NCBI RefSeq assembly: GCF_000973545.1
Contig: NZ_CP010049.1
Span: forward strand, 682,001 to 746,000
Direction of reading: 5' to 3'
Origin: Blochmannia endosymbiont of Camponotus (Colobopsis) obliquus
GTDB lineage: Bacteria; Pseudomonadota; Gammaproteobacteria; Enterobacterales; Enterobacteriaceae
Length of the DNA: 64,000 nt
The position numbers and the translations under genes were made by a program. The notes beneath the pieces are model-generated. The model made no database searches. It was not told where the DNA came from and was given only the letters and a program-made list of their open reading frames with translations. Of the stretch, positions 34,466 through 47,038 are shown in pieces (position 1 is the first letter of the stretch; each line of letters opens with the position of its first letter).

Positions 34466-34849
34466 AAACTCTCCCACTTTATCTGTACCATATTAACTAA
34501 CAACCAAAATCCTATTTTATTTAAATAACATCACCACACTTAGATAATAAAACAAAAAACAAACAGACAATAAAACAAAACTACTATGATGCTTCAACTA
34601 AAAATCATAAAAACATCGTTTATATTTTTTTCTAATTCTGCAATCACTTACTTAAATAAAAATAAAATTATTTTCACTAAATTATCACATTTATACAAAA
34701 CATGCATTACACCACAACTCATACAATTTATTCATTTCATACAAAATATCTGATAACAACATAAATAAACAAATAAAATATTCACAACAATGTTCAAAAT
34801 AAGCATTCTAAGTATAATAAATTTATCCTCATGTTTGATCCTATATAAA
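34466..34849. other. Gap where ilvA and ilvY would be
   Basis: Only about 380 bases separate ilvD and ilvC; E. coli has ilvA (threonine deaminase) and ilvY here, about 2.5 kb. No trace of the ilvA PLP site or the IlvY helix-turn-helix was seen. Confidence 0.6.
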
Positions 34850-36706
34850 TCAACCATTTAATTTACATTTATCACGAACTGCACCTTTATCTGCACTGGT
34901 TACTAAATAAGCATAAGCCTTTAAAGCCAAAGAAATCTGACGATTACGACGCTTACAAGGAGTCCACGCCTGATTGCCACGCAATAATTCTGCCTGATAA
35001 CGTCTTTCTAATTCTTTAGATGATATATTTAATGTAATAGTACGATGTATAATATTAATACTGATAATATCACCATTACAAACCAACCCAATTAATCCTC
35101 CACTAGCAGCCTCAGGTGAAATATGACCTATAGATAAACCAGAACTACCACCAGAAAATCGTCCATCAGTAATCAAAGCACAACTTTTATCTAATCGCAT
35201 AGATTTAAGATATGAAGTTGGATAAAGCATCTCCTGCATACCTGGACCACCTTTTGGTCCTTCATAACGAATAACTACTACATCACCCTTAAATACTTTA
35301 CCAGCAAGAATATCCTGAACAGCATCTTCTTGACTGTCATAAACTTTTGCAGGACCACTAAATATCTGCAAAGCCTTAACAACTCCAGCTGTCTTTACTA
35401 TACAACCATCACGAGCAAGATTACCATATAATATTGCTAATCCACCATCTTGATTATATGCATATTCACCAGATCTAATACATCCATTACAACGATCTTG
35501 ATCTAACGTCAACCACCTACATTCTTGAGAAAATGCTTGAGTAGTCCGTAATCCAGCAGGTGCAGCAAAATACATCTTTGTAACAGAAGAATTATCATTC
35601 TGAGCCATAATATCATAATTTTTTAAAGTTTCTAATAAGGATAAACCAAGTATATTATAAACTTCACAATTTAATAACCCGATTCTATTCAATTCTCCTA
35701 AAACAGCTAATACACCACCAGCACGATGAAAATCTTCCATAAAAAACTTCTTTGTATTAGGAGCTACTTGACATAAATGTGGAACAATACGAGACAATCT
35801 ATCAATATCTAACATCGAAAAATCTATTCCACTCTCTTGTGCAGCTGCTAAAAGATGTAATACAGTATTAGTAGAACCACCCATAGCAATATCTAACATC
35901 ATTGCATTTTCAAATGCATCTTTACTAGCAATATTACGAGGTAAAATAGTGACATCATCATGTTCATAATAACGTTTCGCCAAATTAACAATAAGACTTC
36001 CAGCATTTAAAAATAATTGTTTACGATCAATATGAGTTGCCAATAATGAACCATTTCCCGGCTGAGCAAGACCTAATGCCTCAATTAAACAATTCATTGA
36101 ATTGGCAGTAAACATTCCAGAACAAGAACCACATGTAGGGCAAGCTGATTGCTCAATATATCCACTATCCAAATCTGTAATATTAGGATCAGCTGCATAA
36201 GTTATTGCATCAACCAAATTTATTTTCATGGATTTATTTAATAACTTTACATTACCAGATTCCATTGGACCACCTGATACAAAAACAGTTGGAATATTTA
36301 AACGCAACGCTGCCATCAACATGCCTGGAGTAATTTTATCACAATTAGAAATACAAACCATAGCATCTACACAATGTGCATTAATCATGTACTCTACTGA
36401 ATCGGCAATAAGATCTCTAGAAGGTAAAGAATATAACATGCCATCATGACCCATTGCAATACCATCATCTATCGCAATAGTATTAAATTCCTTTGCTACT
36501 CCACCACACAATTCGATACGCTCAACAACTAACTTACCAATATCTCGTAAATGAACATGTCCAGGCACAAATTGAGTAAAAGAATTAACTACGGCAATAA
36601 TCATTTTACCAAAATCATCATCAGTCATCCCCGTAGCTCGCCATAAAGCACGAGATCCTGACATATTACGACCATGAGTAGTCGTAAAAGAACGATATTT
36701 AACCAC
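34850..36706 (-). CDS. ilvD: Dihydroxy-acid dehydratase
   Basis: Fe-S enzyme of valine/isoleucine synthesis. The 618 residues carry [30 protein letters not shown] with the cluster cysteines, [12 protein letters not shown] and the C-terminal [15 protein letters not shown]. It is 62 bases downstream of ilvE in the ilvGMED order. NfuA (16 kb) may supply its cluster. Confidence 0.97.
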   Translation of the reverse strand: MVKYRSFTTTHGRNMSGSRALWRATGMTDDDFGKMIIAVVNSFTQFVPGHVHLRDIGKLVVERIELCGGVAKEFNTIAIDDGIAMGHDGMLYSLPSRDLIADSVEYMINAHCVDAMVCISNCDKITPGMLMAALRLNIPTVFVSGGPMESGNVKLLNKSMKINLVDAITYAADPNITDLDSGYIEQSACPTCGSCSGMFTANSMNCLIEALGLAQPGNGSLLATHIDRKQLFLNAGSLIVNLAKRYYEHDDVTILPRNIASKDAFENAMMLDIAMGGSTNTVLHLLAAAQESGIDFSMLDIDRLSRIVPHLCQVAPNTKKFFMEDFHRAGGVLAVLGELNRIGLLNCEVYNILGLSLLETLKNYDIMAQNDNSSVTKMYFAAPAGLRTTQAFSQECRWLTLDQDRCNGCIRSGEYAYNQDGGLAILYGNLARDGCIVKTAGVVKALQIFSGPAKVYDSQEDAVQDILAGKVFKGDVVVIRYEGPKGGPGMQEMLYPTSYLKSMRLDKSCALITDGRFSGGSSGLSIGHISPEAASGGLIGLVCNGDIISINIIHRTITLNISSKELERRYQAELLRGNQAWTPCKRRNRQISLALKAYAYLVTSADKGAVRDKCKLNG

Positions 36707-36768
36707 CTATTTCAACTCCATAATCATTAAATACTTAAAACAACGAAATAAAAAAATAATCTTTATTA

Positions 36769-37695
36769 TCATACCGTATCTAACCACCCCCACATATCCT
36801 CAGTATTTCCTGTAAATAAACCAAAAAATAACTGCTGCAATTTTTTAGTTATTGGGCCGCATCTACTATTACCACCTATTGGCAATCCATCTATACTACG
36901 AACAGGAATAATTTCAACAGCTGTACCAGCCATAAACACTTCATTAGATAAATACAAAGATTCACGAGATAACATTTGTTCTCGTACTTCTAAACCAATA
37001 GATTTAGCTAGCTTAATAATAGTATCTCTAGTAATACCTGGTAAAATGGAAGATATAACAGGCGGAGTAAATAAAATATCATCTTTGACTGCAAATATAT
37101 TTTCTCCAGGACCTTCAGCAAGGTAACCATGAATATCTAAAGCTATACCTTCCTGATATCCATTGCGACGAGCTTCTTCAGCAATTAACATTGACGATAG
37201 ATAATTTCCTCCTGCCTTAGCAATAAATGGAATAGTATTAGCAGGCACACGATTCCAAGAAGATATCATGACATCGATGCCGTGACTTAAAGATTTTATT
37301 CCAAAATATGAAGACCACGGAAAAACCGCAATTATAACATCTGTTTTAAAATTTACAGGCGGATGAATATCCATGCCAACATCACCTATCATGACTAATG
37401 GCCTAACATAACCACTAGTTAAATTATTTTTATATAAAATAGATCTATTCGCCTGCATCAAATCATTAATAGTCATATCTATAGGTATACGATAGATCTT
37501 AGCAGAATTAATTAAACGCTTCATATGATCTTGATGACGGAATAATACAGGACCTAAAGGAGAATCATAACAACGAATTCCTTCAAATACCGAAGAACCA
37601 TAGTGTAAAGAATGAGACATCACATGTACTTTTGCCTCTTCCCATAAAACCATCTCGCCATTAAACCAAATAAAATTAGTTTTATTCATCATCAT
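36769..37695 (-). CDS. ilvE: Branched-chain amino acid aminotransferase
   Basis: PLP transaminase for Val, Ile and Leu. The 308 residues have NGEMVLWEEAKVHVMSHSLHYG, the PLP lysine in IAKAGGNYLSS, and EGPGENIFAVKDD and LPGITRDTI. The start has three consecutive ATG codons (37,695-37,687), so the exact start is uncertain by two residues. Second last of the ilvGMED operon. Confidence 0.96.
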   Translation of the reverse strand: MMMNKTNFIWFNGEMVLWEEAKVHVMSHSLHYGSSVFEGIRCYDSPLGPVLFRHQDHMKRLINSAKIYRIPIDMTINDLMQANRSILYKNNLTSGYVRPLVMIGDVGMDIHPPVNFKTDVIIAVFPWSSYFGIKSLSHGIDVMISSWNRVPANTIPFIAKAGGNYLSSMLIAEEARRNGYQEGIALDIHGYLAEGPGENIFAVKDDILFTPPVISSILPGITRDTIIKLAKSIGLEVREQMLSRESLYLSNEVFMAGTAVEIIPVRSIDGLPIGGNSRCGPITKKLQQLFFGLFTGNTEDMWGWLDTV

Positions 37696-37773
37696 ATGTT
37701 GCTTAATTAATTAGTAAATTAACGAATGACTCGTTCTAAACTGATATAAAATTTAATATGATCATCAAATATT

Positions 37774-38019
37774 TTATCGAAAATCAATAAACACAACATC
37801 TACAATCTTTTTTAATTGAAAAAATAATAAACATACAGGACGATTACTAACTATAGTTAAACAAAGATTAATATTTGTATTCTTATTATTATTACTACCA
37901 TAATGTCGTATTACATTCAAAGAGCATAATTCAAAACCACGATGACGAACTATTCGCAAAATGCGTTCTACTATTTCTGGTCTAAACCGTGCTTCAATGA
38001 ATAAAGAATAATGCGTCAT
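37774..38019 (-). CDS. ilvM: Acetolactate synthase II small (regulatory) subunit
   Basis: ACT-domain subunit of isozyme II; required for stability and activity of IlvG. The 81 residues match IlvM (ARFRPEIVERILRIVRHRGFELCSLNV, then LLFFQLKKIVDV). It starts three bases after the ilvG stop, implying translational coupling. Isozyme II is valine-resistant in enterobacteria, which suits overproduction for the host. Confidence 0.93.
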   Translation of the reverse strand: MTHYSLFIEARFRPEIVERILRIVRHRGFELCSLNVIRHYGSNNNKNTNINLCLTIVSNRPVCLLFFQLKKIVDVVFIDFR

Positions 38020-38022
38020 ATA

Positions 38023-39666
38023 CTATTTCTCCAACATATTTTCATTGCCAGCACCAGGAGGAACTAATGGCCAAACATTTTCAAATTCATCAATCATGAC
38101 ATGTAATAAAAATGAACCATTAAAACCAAATAAACGATCAAGAGCATTGGCTACTTGATTCTTATAAGTAATACATAAACCTTGAATATCAAATGCACTT
38201 ACTAAAGTCAAAAAATCAGGATTATCTGTAAGAATAGTTTCACTATAACGTTCATTAAAAAATAATTCTTGCCATTGCCTAACCATACCTAATCGACGAT
38301 TATCTAATAAAATAATCTTTATAGGCAATTTTTTTCTTTTAATAGTTGTTAATTCTTGAACATTCATCATAAATGAACCATCACCAGAAATACATAATAC
38401 TATATCTTTTGGCCGAGCTATTTGAGCACCAATAGCTGCAGGTATTCCAAAACCCATGGTCCCTAAACCGCTAGAAGTAATAAAATTTTCTGGTTTATCA
38501 AAGCTCATATGTTGAGCAACCCACATCTGATGTTGACCTACATCAGTAGTGATGATAGTATTTTGAGGCGCATATCTACTAACATCACGCAACAACGCTG
38601 GAGCATACACTGATTCTTTAATTGATTCATATGACCAACAATACTTTTGTTTCAATTCTCGTACTTCTATACGCCAATGATCAATGAACAATGGTTGAAT
38701 TAACATAGGCAACACATGCTTAATATCACCTAATAAAACGATATTAGATTGACGTAATTTATTCAACTCTGATGAATCAATATCTAAATGAATAACTTTA
38801 GCTATTGGTGCAAAATCATTTAATCGTCCAGTAACTCTGTCATCAAATCTAGCACCTACAGCAATTAATAAATCACATTTTTGAACGGCTAAATTAGCTG
38901 CTTGATTACCATGCATACCTAACATACCTAAATAGCAAGTGTCCCTATAATCTGGAGCACCAAGGCCTTTTAACGTTACCACGGTTGGTATCCCTGTTAT
39001 TTTAATAAATTCACGTAATATCTGTACTGCACCAGACATACCAACACCGCCTCCGATATAAAGAACAGGTTTTTTAGATTTACTCATTAAAATACGTGCC
39101 TTTTCTACATTCTCGCTAGGTATATTGTGCACTTTATTACATACACTTACACTATAAGCAGGAAGATTGCTAACAGATAGTTGAATATCTTTAGGAATAT
39201 CAATCAATACAGGTCCAGGTCGTTCACTATTTGCAACGATAAATGCTTCTCTAAAAATATCTGGTAAAAGTTCTAACGATTCAACTAAATAACTATGCTT
39301 AGTACAAGCTAAAGATAAACCCAATATATCTATCTCCTGAAAAGCATCGGTGCCAATAAAAACAGAACCAACTTGACCAGTTATAGCTACCAAAGGCACT
39401 GAATCTAATAATGCATCTGCTAAACCAGTAATAAGATTAGTCGCTCCAGGACCAGATGTTGCTAAACAAACACCAATTTTACCAGAAGTTCTCGCATAAC
39501 CAATTGCTGCTAATACTGCTCCTTGTTCATGACGACACAATACATGCTCTATTTTAGCATCTAATAAAGCATCATATATTGGCATAATAGCGCCACCTGG
39601 ATAACCAAAAATTATGTCAACACCATGCTGTTGAATGGCTTTTACTATCCATTGAGCTCCATTCAT
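38023..39666 (-). CDS. ilvG: Acetolactate synthase II large subunit
   Basis: ThDP/FAD enzyme making acetolactate and acetohydroxybutyrate. The 547 residues start [15 protein letters not shown] (ATG 39666, GAGG about eleven bases upstream). They carry [14 protein letters not shown], the catalytic Glu in [21 protein letters not shown] and the ThDP motif [12 protein letters not shown]. The frame is intact, unlike the frameshifted ilvG of E. coli K-12. No leader peptide or attenuator was recognised upstream. Confidence 0.97.
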   Translation of the reverse strand: MNGAQWIVKAIQQHGVDIIFGYPGGAIMPIYDALLDAKIEHVLCRHEQGAVLAAIGYARTSGKIGVCLATSGPGATNLITGLADALLDSVPLVAITGQVGSVFIGTDAFQEIDILGLSLACTKHSYLVESLELLPDIFREAFIVANSERPGPVLIDIPKDIQLSVSNLPAYSVSVCNKVHNIPSENVEKARILMSKSKKPVLYIGGGVGMSGAVQILREFIKITGIPTVVTLKGLGAPDYRDTCYLGMLGMHGNQAANLAVQKCDLLIAVGARFDDRVTGRLNDFAPIAKVIHLDIDSSELNKLRQSNIVLLGDIKHVLPMLIQPLFIDHWRIEVRELKQKYCWSYESIKESVYAPALLRDVSRYAPQNTIITTDVGQHQMWVAQHMSFDKPENFITSSGLGTMGFGIPAAIGAQIARPKDIVLCISGDGSFMMNVQELTTIKRKKLPIKIILLDNRRLGMVRQWQELFFNERYSETILTDNPDFLTLVSAFDIQGLCITYKNQVANALDRLFGFNGSFLLHVMIDEFENVWPLVPPGAGNENMLEK

Positions 39667-40943
39667 ATTTAAATAACCTCGCATCTACAATCTGTTATTT
39701 CATTTTATTATAACTCACACAATCACATAAAATATGAATAAAAATTACCAAAATTTTTAAATAATATCATTAAAAATTTTCGCAAAATAAACTCTGTATA
39801 TATTAACAAAATGCAAAAAAATGCATAACATCTACATACTACTAACATAATTTAAATAATTTTAACATACAACCTATGTAAATAATAAATTTAATCATAA
39901 ATCTCTATAAAACAAAAAAATTAAATTATATTTAATAACCTTTATTACTAAATAAAATAATTATACCACTAATATAAATAAAAAATAAACGTTAATTCGA
40001 ATCCTAAATTATAAAAAACACATAATATAACTAATATCCAAAAAAAATTACTGTACCCTATTAACGTACCAAATATATTAAATTAAGTAAATAAAATAAA
40101 TATTTAAAAATAACAAAATATATAATACTAAATTAATATTATTAATGACAATCGTTAATATAATATTCAACACGTAATGATTATTTTATGCAAATAATAA
40201 TAAATAATAGATATCATAAAATATTATATATAAAATAATTATTTAAATAATCAATAAAATAGATGGTATATAAAATAAAAAATAACTAAAAACTTATTAT
40301 CAACCATTAAGAATGTTAAACAAAATTATATTATAAAATAATTAATTTTCTTATCCGATATTACTTAACAGTAAAATTATATCAGTCTATACATCCTAAT
40401 TCCTAAAAATATCTAACTTTTTAAATATTTAATACATAAATTAAATTCAAATCATATTCTGTTTTATATGCCTCTAGTGATTATTATCCCTACATAAAAC
40501 ATAAATGCAAAATATTACAAATAATAATTCTACTAATTAAAATAATTTTTACTAAATAACAGATTTTAGTAATCAACAATAAAATTATTAAATCTACAAT
40601 ACATTAATTTAAACAAAACATTAATACCTTACACATATAATATCAATACACATCACATAATTTAATTATCATTTACAACTAATATTTAATTTATAAACAA
40701 TATGATAATATATTACACTCTTGAATATAATTAAAATTATTCAACAACATACACTTAAACAACTTCATACTTTTAATAAAATTAAATATATTTCAAAAAT
40801 TGTATAAAATGTTGTATTTAAACTTTAATACGTTATTATTTATAATCTAAATAATATACTTTTCAATAAATCAAGCAAAACATCTCATAACGTTAAGCAT
40901 ATTCTTTAGTTTTCCTTACGAACCATAAATTCCTGTATATTTG
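39667..40943. other. Gene-free stretch between tRNA-Trp and ilvG
   Basis: About 1.28 kb of very A+T-rich DNA. In E. coli trpT is followed by hdfR, maoP and then ilvL-ilvG. I see no gene, no rRNA remnant and no obvious ilv leader peptide. It should hold the ilvG promoter on the minus strand. Confidence 0.6.
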
Positions 40944-41016
40944 CAGGGGTGGAGAGTTTTGAACTCCCAACTTCCGGTTTTGGAGACCGGTGCTCTCCCA
41001 ATTGAACTACACCCCT
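40944..41016 (-). tRNA. trpT: tRNA-Trp (anticodon CCA)
   Basis: Acceptor AGGGGTG/CACCCCT, anticodon loop CTCCAAA, very close to E. coli trpT. It follows tRNA-Asp, the order found after the rrnC operon in E. coli (aspT-trpT). Confidence 0.96.
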
Positions 41017-41034
41017 AAACAAATAAAATCACAA

Positions 41035-41108
41035 CGGTGCGGACGGGACTTGAACCCGCGACCTCTGGCGTGACAAGCCAATATTCTCACCATCTGAACT
41101 ACCGCACC
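41035..41108 (-). tRNA. aspT: tRNA-Asp (anticodon GTC)
   Basis: Acceptor GGTGCGG/CCGCACC, anticodon GTC in TTGTCAC. CCA is not encoded. Only 16 bases separate it from tRNA-Ala and 18 from tRNA-Trp. Confidence 0.96.
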
Positions 41109-41124
41109 ACTATACAAAACTTAA

Positions 41125-41197
41125 TGGAGCTGAGCGGAATTGAACCGCTAACCTTCTGCGTGCAAAACAGATGCTCTACCAATTGAGCTACAGCCCC
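41125..41197 (-). tRNA. alaT: tRNA-Ala (anticodon TGC)
   Basis: Acceptor GGGGCTG/CAGCTCC, anticodon loop TTTGCAC, G3-U70-type position read as G-T in the acceptor. In enterobacteria this species sits in the 16S-23S spacer; here it stands alone 214 bases downstream of murI with no rRNA around it. Confidence 0.95.
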
Positions 41198-41411
41198 TTA
41201 CGCAATACCACTATTTATTTTATTTAATAAAAACAACACAAAATAACCACGAGTAAATTATTTTTTTATGCACTAAAACTATATCTAAAACAATAAATTC
41301 ATAAAGTACAATTACAGCAATTTAAACAACAAAAACAACAAAATAAAACGGTAAATGGTAAACTATTTAACAAGATAATACAAGGTTTAATTAACAAAAA
41401 AAATAAACATG

Positions 41412-42251
41412 CTACATAAAAATAACCTCTAAAGAACTAAAACCATAAGAATTAATGAAAGACATTGATTTTAACATTTCATCTGTCATAACAGAACAAT
41501 ACATTACATTTTTTTGTATTATTCCGCAATACTTAGTATCAATTATATCATGCATTAATTTTGCAACATAACTAGCGATATATCTTGATGAATCTATTAA
41601 TTGCGTGCCATTTGGAAATAATTCTTGCAATTCATCTTTTAAAAACAAAAAATGAGTACAACCCAAAATTACGGTGTCGGGTGGATTAAATAACTCTAAC
41701 CAAGGAATTAAAATACTACGTAAAAAAGATCTTGATACTATATCACCAAACTTCTTTCTTTCAGCTATTGTTACTAAACTAGAAGATCCTAAAAATAGAA
41801 AATTACAATCACGAGCATATTTATTAACTAATGCAAGAATATATTTATGTTTAACAGTAATACAAGTCCCCAATAATCCAATAATTTTATTACGAGTTAA
41901 TTGAACTGCTAATTTTACTGCAGGAAAAACACCAATAATTCTACATAAAAATACTTTACGTAACATCGATAATGCAACAATACTAGCAGTATTACAAGCA
42001 ACAATAATTAAATCTAAAACATGATGTTTCAGAATTGCACTAATAATAGCAATCATTCGATCGACAATAAATTGCTCTGATCGTTCTCCATAAGGAAACC
42101 CTTTATTATCGAAAAAATATAAATAACGTACATGAGGTAACATATTTCTAATTTCTAAATAAATAGATAATCCTCCAATACCTGAATCTATCACTAAAAT
42201 AACAGGTTGTTTAACAGAACAATTATACATTTTAATTTTTAAACACAACAA
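41412..42251 (-). CDS. murI: Glutamate racemase
   Basis: Makes D-glutamate for peptidoglycan. Both catalytic cysteines are present, in VACNTAS and LGCTHF, with the start-proximal VIDSGIGGLSIY and the YGERS motif. The 279-residue frame may begin at the ATG at 42251 or at 42230. In E. coli murI lies immediately upstream of an rRNA operon (rrnB); here the rRNA genes are replaced by three bare tRNAs. Confidence 0.94.
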   Translation of the reverse strand: MLCLKIKMYNCSVKQPVILVIDSGIGGLSIYLEIRNMLPHVRYLYFFDNKGFPYGERSEQFIVDRMIAIISAILKHHVLDLIIVACNTASIVALSMLRKVFLCRIIGVFPAVKLAVQLTRNKIIGLLGTCITVKHKYILALVNKYARDCNFLFLGSSSLVTIAERKKFGDIVSRSFLRSILIPWLELFNPPDTVILGCTHFLFLKDELQELFPNGTQLIDSSRYIASYVAKLMHDIIDTKYCGIIQKNVMYCSVMTDEMLKSMSFINSYGFSSLEVIFM

Positions 42252-42466
42252 TTATTATATAACACTTCAATTATAACAAATCACATAAACCTTAAAATAA
42301 TTATTTATACTAAAATAATTAACAAATTATAAGAATAAAACAAAAAAATTATTCAGCAGTATATAAATTAATTAAAATAATTTTAATAAAAAAACAAACA
42401 CTAACAAATTGCTATTTTATAATTTGAAATAACATGACAAATACATTATACATTATATTAGCATCT

Positions 42467-44152
<1,686 letters not shown>

Positions 44153-45304
44153 TTAACTAATTTTTTGAAATGCATACTCTAAATCATCAATCAAATCGCT
44201 ACTATCCTCTATACCTACAGATAAACGCAACAACATATTGTTAATGCCAGCATACTTTCGAGCCTCTAATGACATCCCAGCATGAGTCATAGTAGCAGGA
44301 TGAGAAATTAAACTTTCTATACCACCAAAAGATTCAGCTAAAGTAAAAAGCTTTAATGAAGATAAAAACTGACGTAATATTATCTCATTACCATCAATTT
44401 CAAAACTTAACATTGCACCAAACCCTTTTTGTTGTTTACAAGCAACCTGATAACCACAACTGTCAACTAATCCAGGATAATACAATTTTCGTACCTTAGA
44501 TTGATTCTTTAAAAAATTAAAAATATTTTGAGCACTATCCTGTTGTTGATAAATACGTGGAATCAACGTACGTATTCCTCGTAAAAGTTGATAACTATCA
44601 AAAGCTCCACAAGTTATACCTAAGGTATTACCCCACCACAATATTTTATCAAGAATACCAACATCTTTTGCAATTATTGCTCCTGCTACTAAATCAGAAT
44701 GACCATTCAAATATTTAGTGCATGAATGAACTACTAAATCAGCACCTAATAATAATGGCTGCTGTAATACTGGACTCATAATTGTATTATCTACAACACA
44801 TATAGATTGCATTTCATGAGCAATATTACAAATATTAGCAATATCTACCACACGTAATAAAGGATTGCTTGGAGTTTCAATAAAAATCAATTTGGGAGAA
44901 CAAGATAATGCTGTAACTACAGCTTGTTGATCAGTTTGATCAACAAATTGAACACGATAAGCTTTACGCTGACTTAAACTATCTAACAATCGATAAGTAC
45001 CTCCATAACAATCATGGGGCGCTATTACAAGATCTCCAGGAAGAAGAAAAGTAGTACACAGCAAATGAATTGCAGACATTCCACTGCTAGTTACTATCGC
45101 TCCAACACCACCCTCAAGAGCTGTTAAAGATTTTTGTACTACATCACGAGTAGGATTCTTCCGCCTTGAATAATCATATACTCTAGGTGTATTAAAATCA
45201 GCAAATTTATAAGTACTTGAAAGAGCAATTGGAGGTACAATGTATCCATATTGATCGTCATCACCTAATTCACTACGCGCTGCTATAGTTGCTTGTTTGA
45301 ACAT
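44153..45304 (-). CDS. metB: Cystathionine gamma-synthase
   Basis: PLP enzyme joining O-succinylhomoserine and cysteine. The 383 residues carry SRRKNPTRD, SSGMSAIHL, VDNTIMSPVLQQPL and the PLP lysine in HSCTKYLNGHSD, then GIEDSSDLIDDLEYAF at the C-terminus. It can also release 2-oxobutanoate by gamma-elimination when cysteine is scarce, which matters because ilvA is missing. Its usual regulator metJ is absent from its E. coli location. Confidence 0.95.
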   Translation of the reverse strand: MFKQATIAARSELGDDDQYGYIVPPIALSSTYKFADFNTPRVYDYSRRKNPTRDVVQKSLTALEGGVGAIVTSSGMSAIHLLCTTFLLPGDLVIAPHDCYGGTYRLLDSLSQRKAYRVQFVDQTDQQAVVTALSCSPKLIFIETPSNPLLRVVDIANICNIAHEMQSICVVDNTIMSPVLQQPLLLGADLVVHSCTKYLNGHSDLVAGAIIAKDVGILDKILWWGNTLGITCGAFDSYQLLRGIRTLIPRIYQQQDSAQNIFNFLKNQSKVRKLYYPGLVDSCGYQVACKQQKGFGAMLSFEIDGNEIILRQFLSSLKLFTLAESFGGIESLISHPATMTHAGMSLEARKYAGINNMLLRLSVGIEDSSDLIDDLEYAFQKIS

Positions 45305-45473
45305 GATTTGTATACCTATAAAGTACCTGAAACTTATATTATACCATGCAAAATAAATAACCCAATATCAATTATATAACGACACATCAGCAATAAACAC
45401 CAACCAATTCATTAGTTCAGAAATAAAGTATTTACTATTTTTTTAATAACGTTAAATTACTGACAAACGAATA

Positions 45474-45683
45474 TTATTTTATTAAAGCACCGAATTGTTT
45501 GTTAAAACGATTTACACGTCCACGATTATCTATAGCACGTTGTGTGCCTGTATAAAATGAATGACAAAAACCACAAACATCCAAATTAATATTATTATGT
45601 AGAGTAGTTTTTATTTCAATGACGCTGCCACACGAACAAAACGCTTTAATTTCTTTATATTTTGGATGAATATTTTTTTTCAT
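45474..45683 (-). CDS. rpmE: 50S ribosomal protein L31 (zinc type)
   Basis: The 69 residues start [12 protein letters not shown] and keep all four zinc-ligand cysteines (CSCG and CGFC), so this is the C+ form. [10 protein letters not shown] closes the protein. In E. coli rpmE is near metJ-metB, as here, with metJ deleted. Confidence 0.96.
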   Translation of the reverse strand: MKKNIHPKYKEIKAFCSCGSVIEIKTTLHNNINLDVCGFCHSFYTGTQRAIDNRGRVNRFNKQFGALIK

Positions 45684-46194
45684 ATGTAATTATATCATAA
45701 AATTTAAAAAATTATTAAAAACAGAAATTTACCCATTACTCATTCCAGTAAAACAACTTATATTATAAAACTAATAACAACAATGCATATCAAAATACAG
45801 CACACTCTTGTCTTTTTACATTATATAACAAATAACAATTTTTTCAAAGTAATTAACTATTGCAATAAATGAAACTCAAAAAACTTAAAAAATAATAATA
45901 ATTGACTTTGCAACACTGTTATTCTGAATATATAAATCATGCTTCAAAATACTTCTTTATAAATTAAAATAATATAAAACATGTATTATAAAATTTACCT
46001 GAAAATAAAACATCTAAAATACTATCATAACACGATAATAATACCAAATTAAAATAAAAGAATCATTTTTTTTCCTTTACAAAAAAAATATAATACTTTA
46101 TATATAAAACAATGATATTCCATGTTATTCTCTAATTGCTTGTATTGCTCCTTAAATATTCAAACATCGAACAAAACAAAATAACAAAACTACA
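45684..46194. other. Gene-free stretch between rpmE and ftsN
   Basis: About 510 bases that in E. coli hold priA and cytR. Nothing recognisable. A TTGACT at 45,902-45,907 has no well-placed -10 box, so I do not call a promoter. Confidence 0.5.
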
Positions 46195-46474
46195 GTGATC
46201 AACAAAGACTACATAAATATAGATAGCAAAAAAAAAACAGAAAAAACATAAAAAATTAACATCAAATCATAATAGAATAAAATACACAAGACTAATAATT
46301 ATAACGCTACTTATCTTTTATGTGATCTTTATCTATTATATTTATTCCAACAAACTCCAGAAAAATGCTGTTATATCTAAAACCAAAATATCTGAGTATA
46401 ATCAAAAAATAAGTACAAACCTGCCCCCCAAACCAAAAGAAAAATGGCATTATATTAAAGAACTAAAACGATAA
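46195..46474 (+). pseudogene. ftsN: Truncated cell division protein FtsN, interrupted at an A10 tract (possibly functional by slippage)
   Basis: Reading from GTG at 46195 gives VINKDYINIDSKKK, like the E. coli start MAQRDYV...RRKK, up to an A10 tract at 46,228-46,237. Dropping one A continues in an open frame: a basic stretch, one membrane helix (RLIIITLLIFYVIFIYYIYS, about residues 32-51), a linker, then NLPPKPKEKWHYIKELKR and stop. The last segment matches E. coli LPPKPEERWRYIKELE, the essential FtsN region with key Trp, Tyr and Leu. The predicted product is 92 residues, ending right after this motif and lacking the repeat region and SPOR domain (E. coli FtsN is 319). Position between rpmE and fpr fits the cytR-ftsN-hslVU locus. 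No Shine-Dalgarno is obvious. Confidence 0.75.
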
Positions 46475-47038
46475 AAACTATATAAAATAAATGAACAAAT
46501 TAAAAAACGTCAAAAAATTACGAAATATACCAAAATAACTAAAGTACATATATATGATAAATAACGATAAACTGAACCGCGCCAATATTATCATATTCCT
46601 ATAACTGAGAATTACTGAACGTACCTGTACATAAACTTATAACGGTATACTTAAACATGTTCTGATTGTATGTAAAAATATCAACTTCACATCTAAACCA
46701 TATTCCAAATAGTTTATAAAATATAGACTCATGATATGTACATAAATAATACACCATAACCAGTATGTCTGGTTATACATAAAAATCCTTGACCTATCTA
46801 TATTCCAAAACAAAAAAATTTTAATAAACTAAATAAACAATAATTAATGAAACGTGTAATAAACAAAAACTTAATTAAACTTATTTTATAAACCTAAAAT
46901 GTAACGATATTAACCACTATATTATATTTATATACAATGTTGTAACACAAATTATCTTATCTATAAAAATAACAGAAAATTCAATGACAAAATAGTCACA
47001 GTAATATTTAAATTATAATAATATTTACAGGAAAAAAC
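46475..47038. other. Stretch between ftsN and fpr
   Basis: About 560 bases. The frame after the ftsN stop stays open for about 34 codons (46,475-46,563) and is lysine-rich, perhaps eroded FtsN linker. E. coli has hslV, hslU, menA, rraA and glp genes between ftsN and fpr; none is recognisable. Confidence 0.5.

Noticed and set aside
39667-40943. Possible rRNA remnants next to tRNA-Trp
   Set aside because: Looked for conserved 16S/23S/5S segments and found none; composition is far too A+T-rich.
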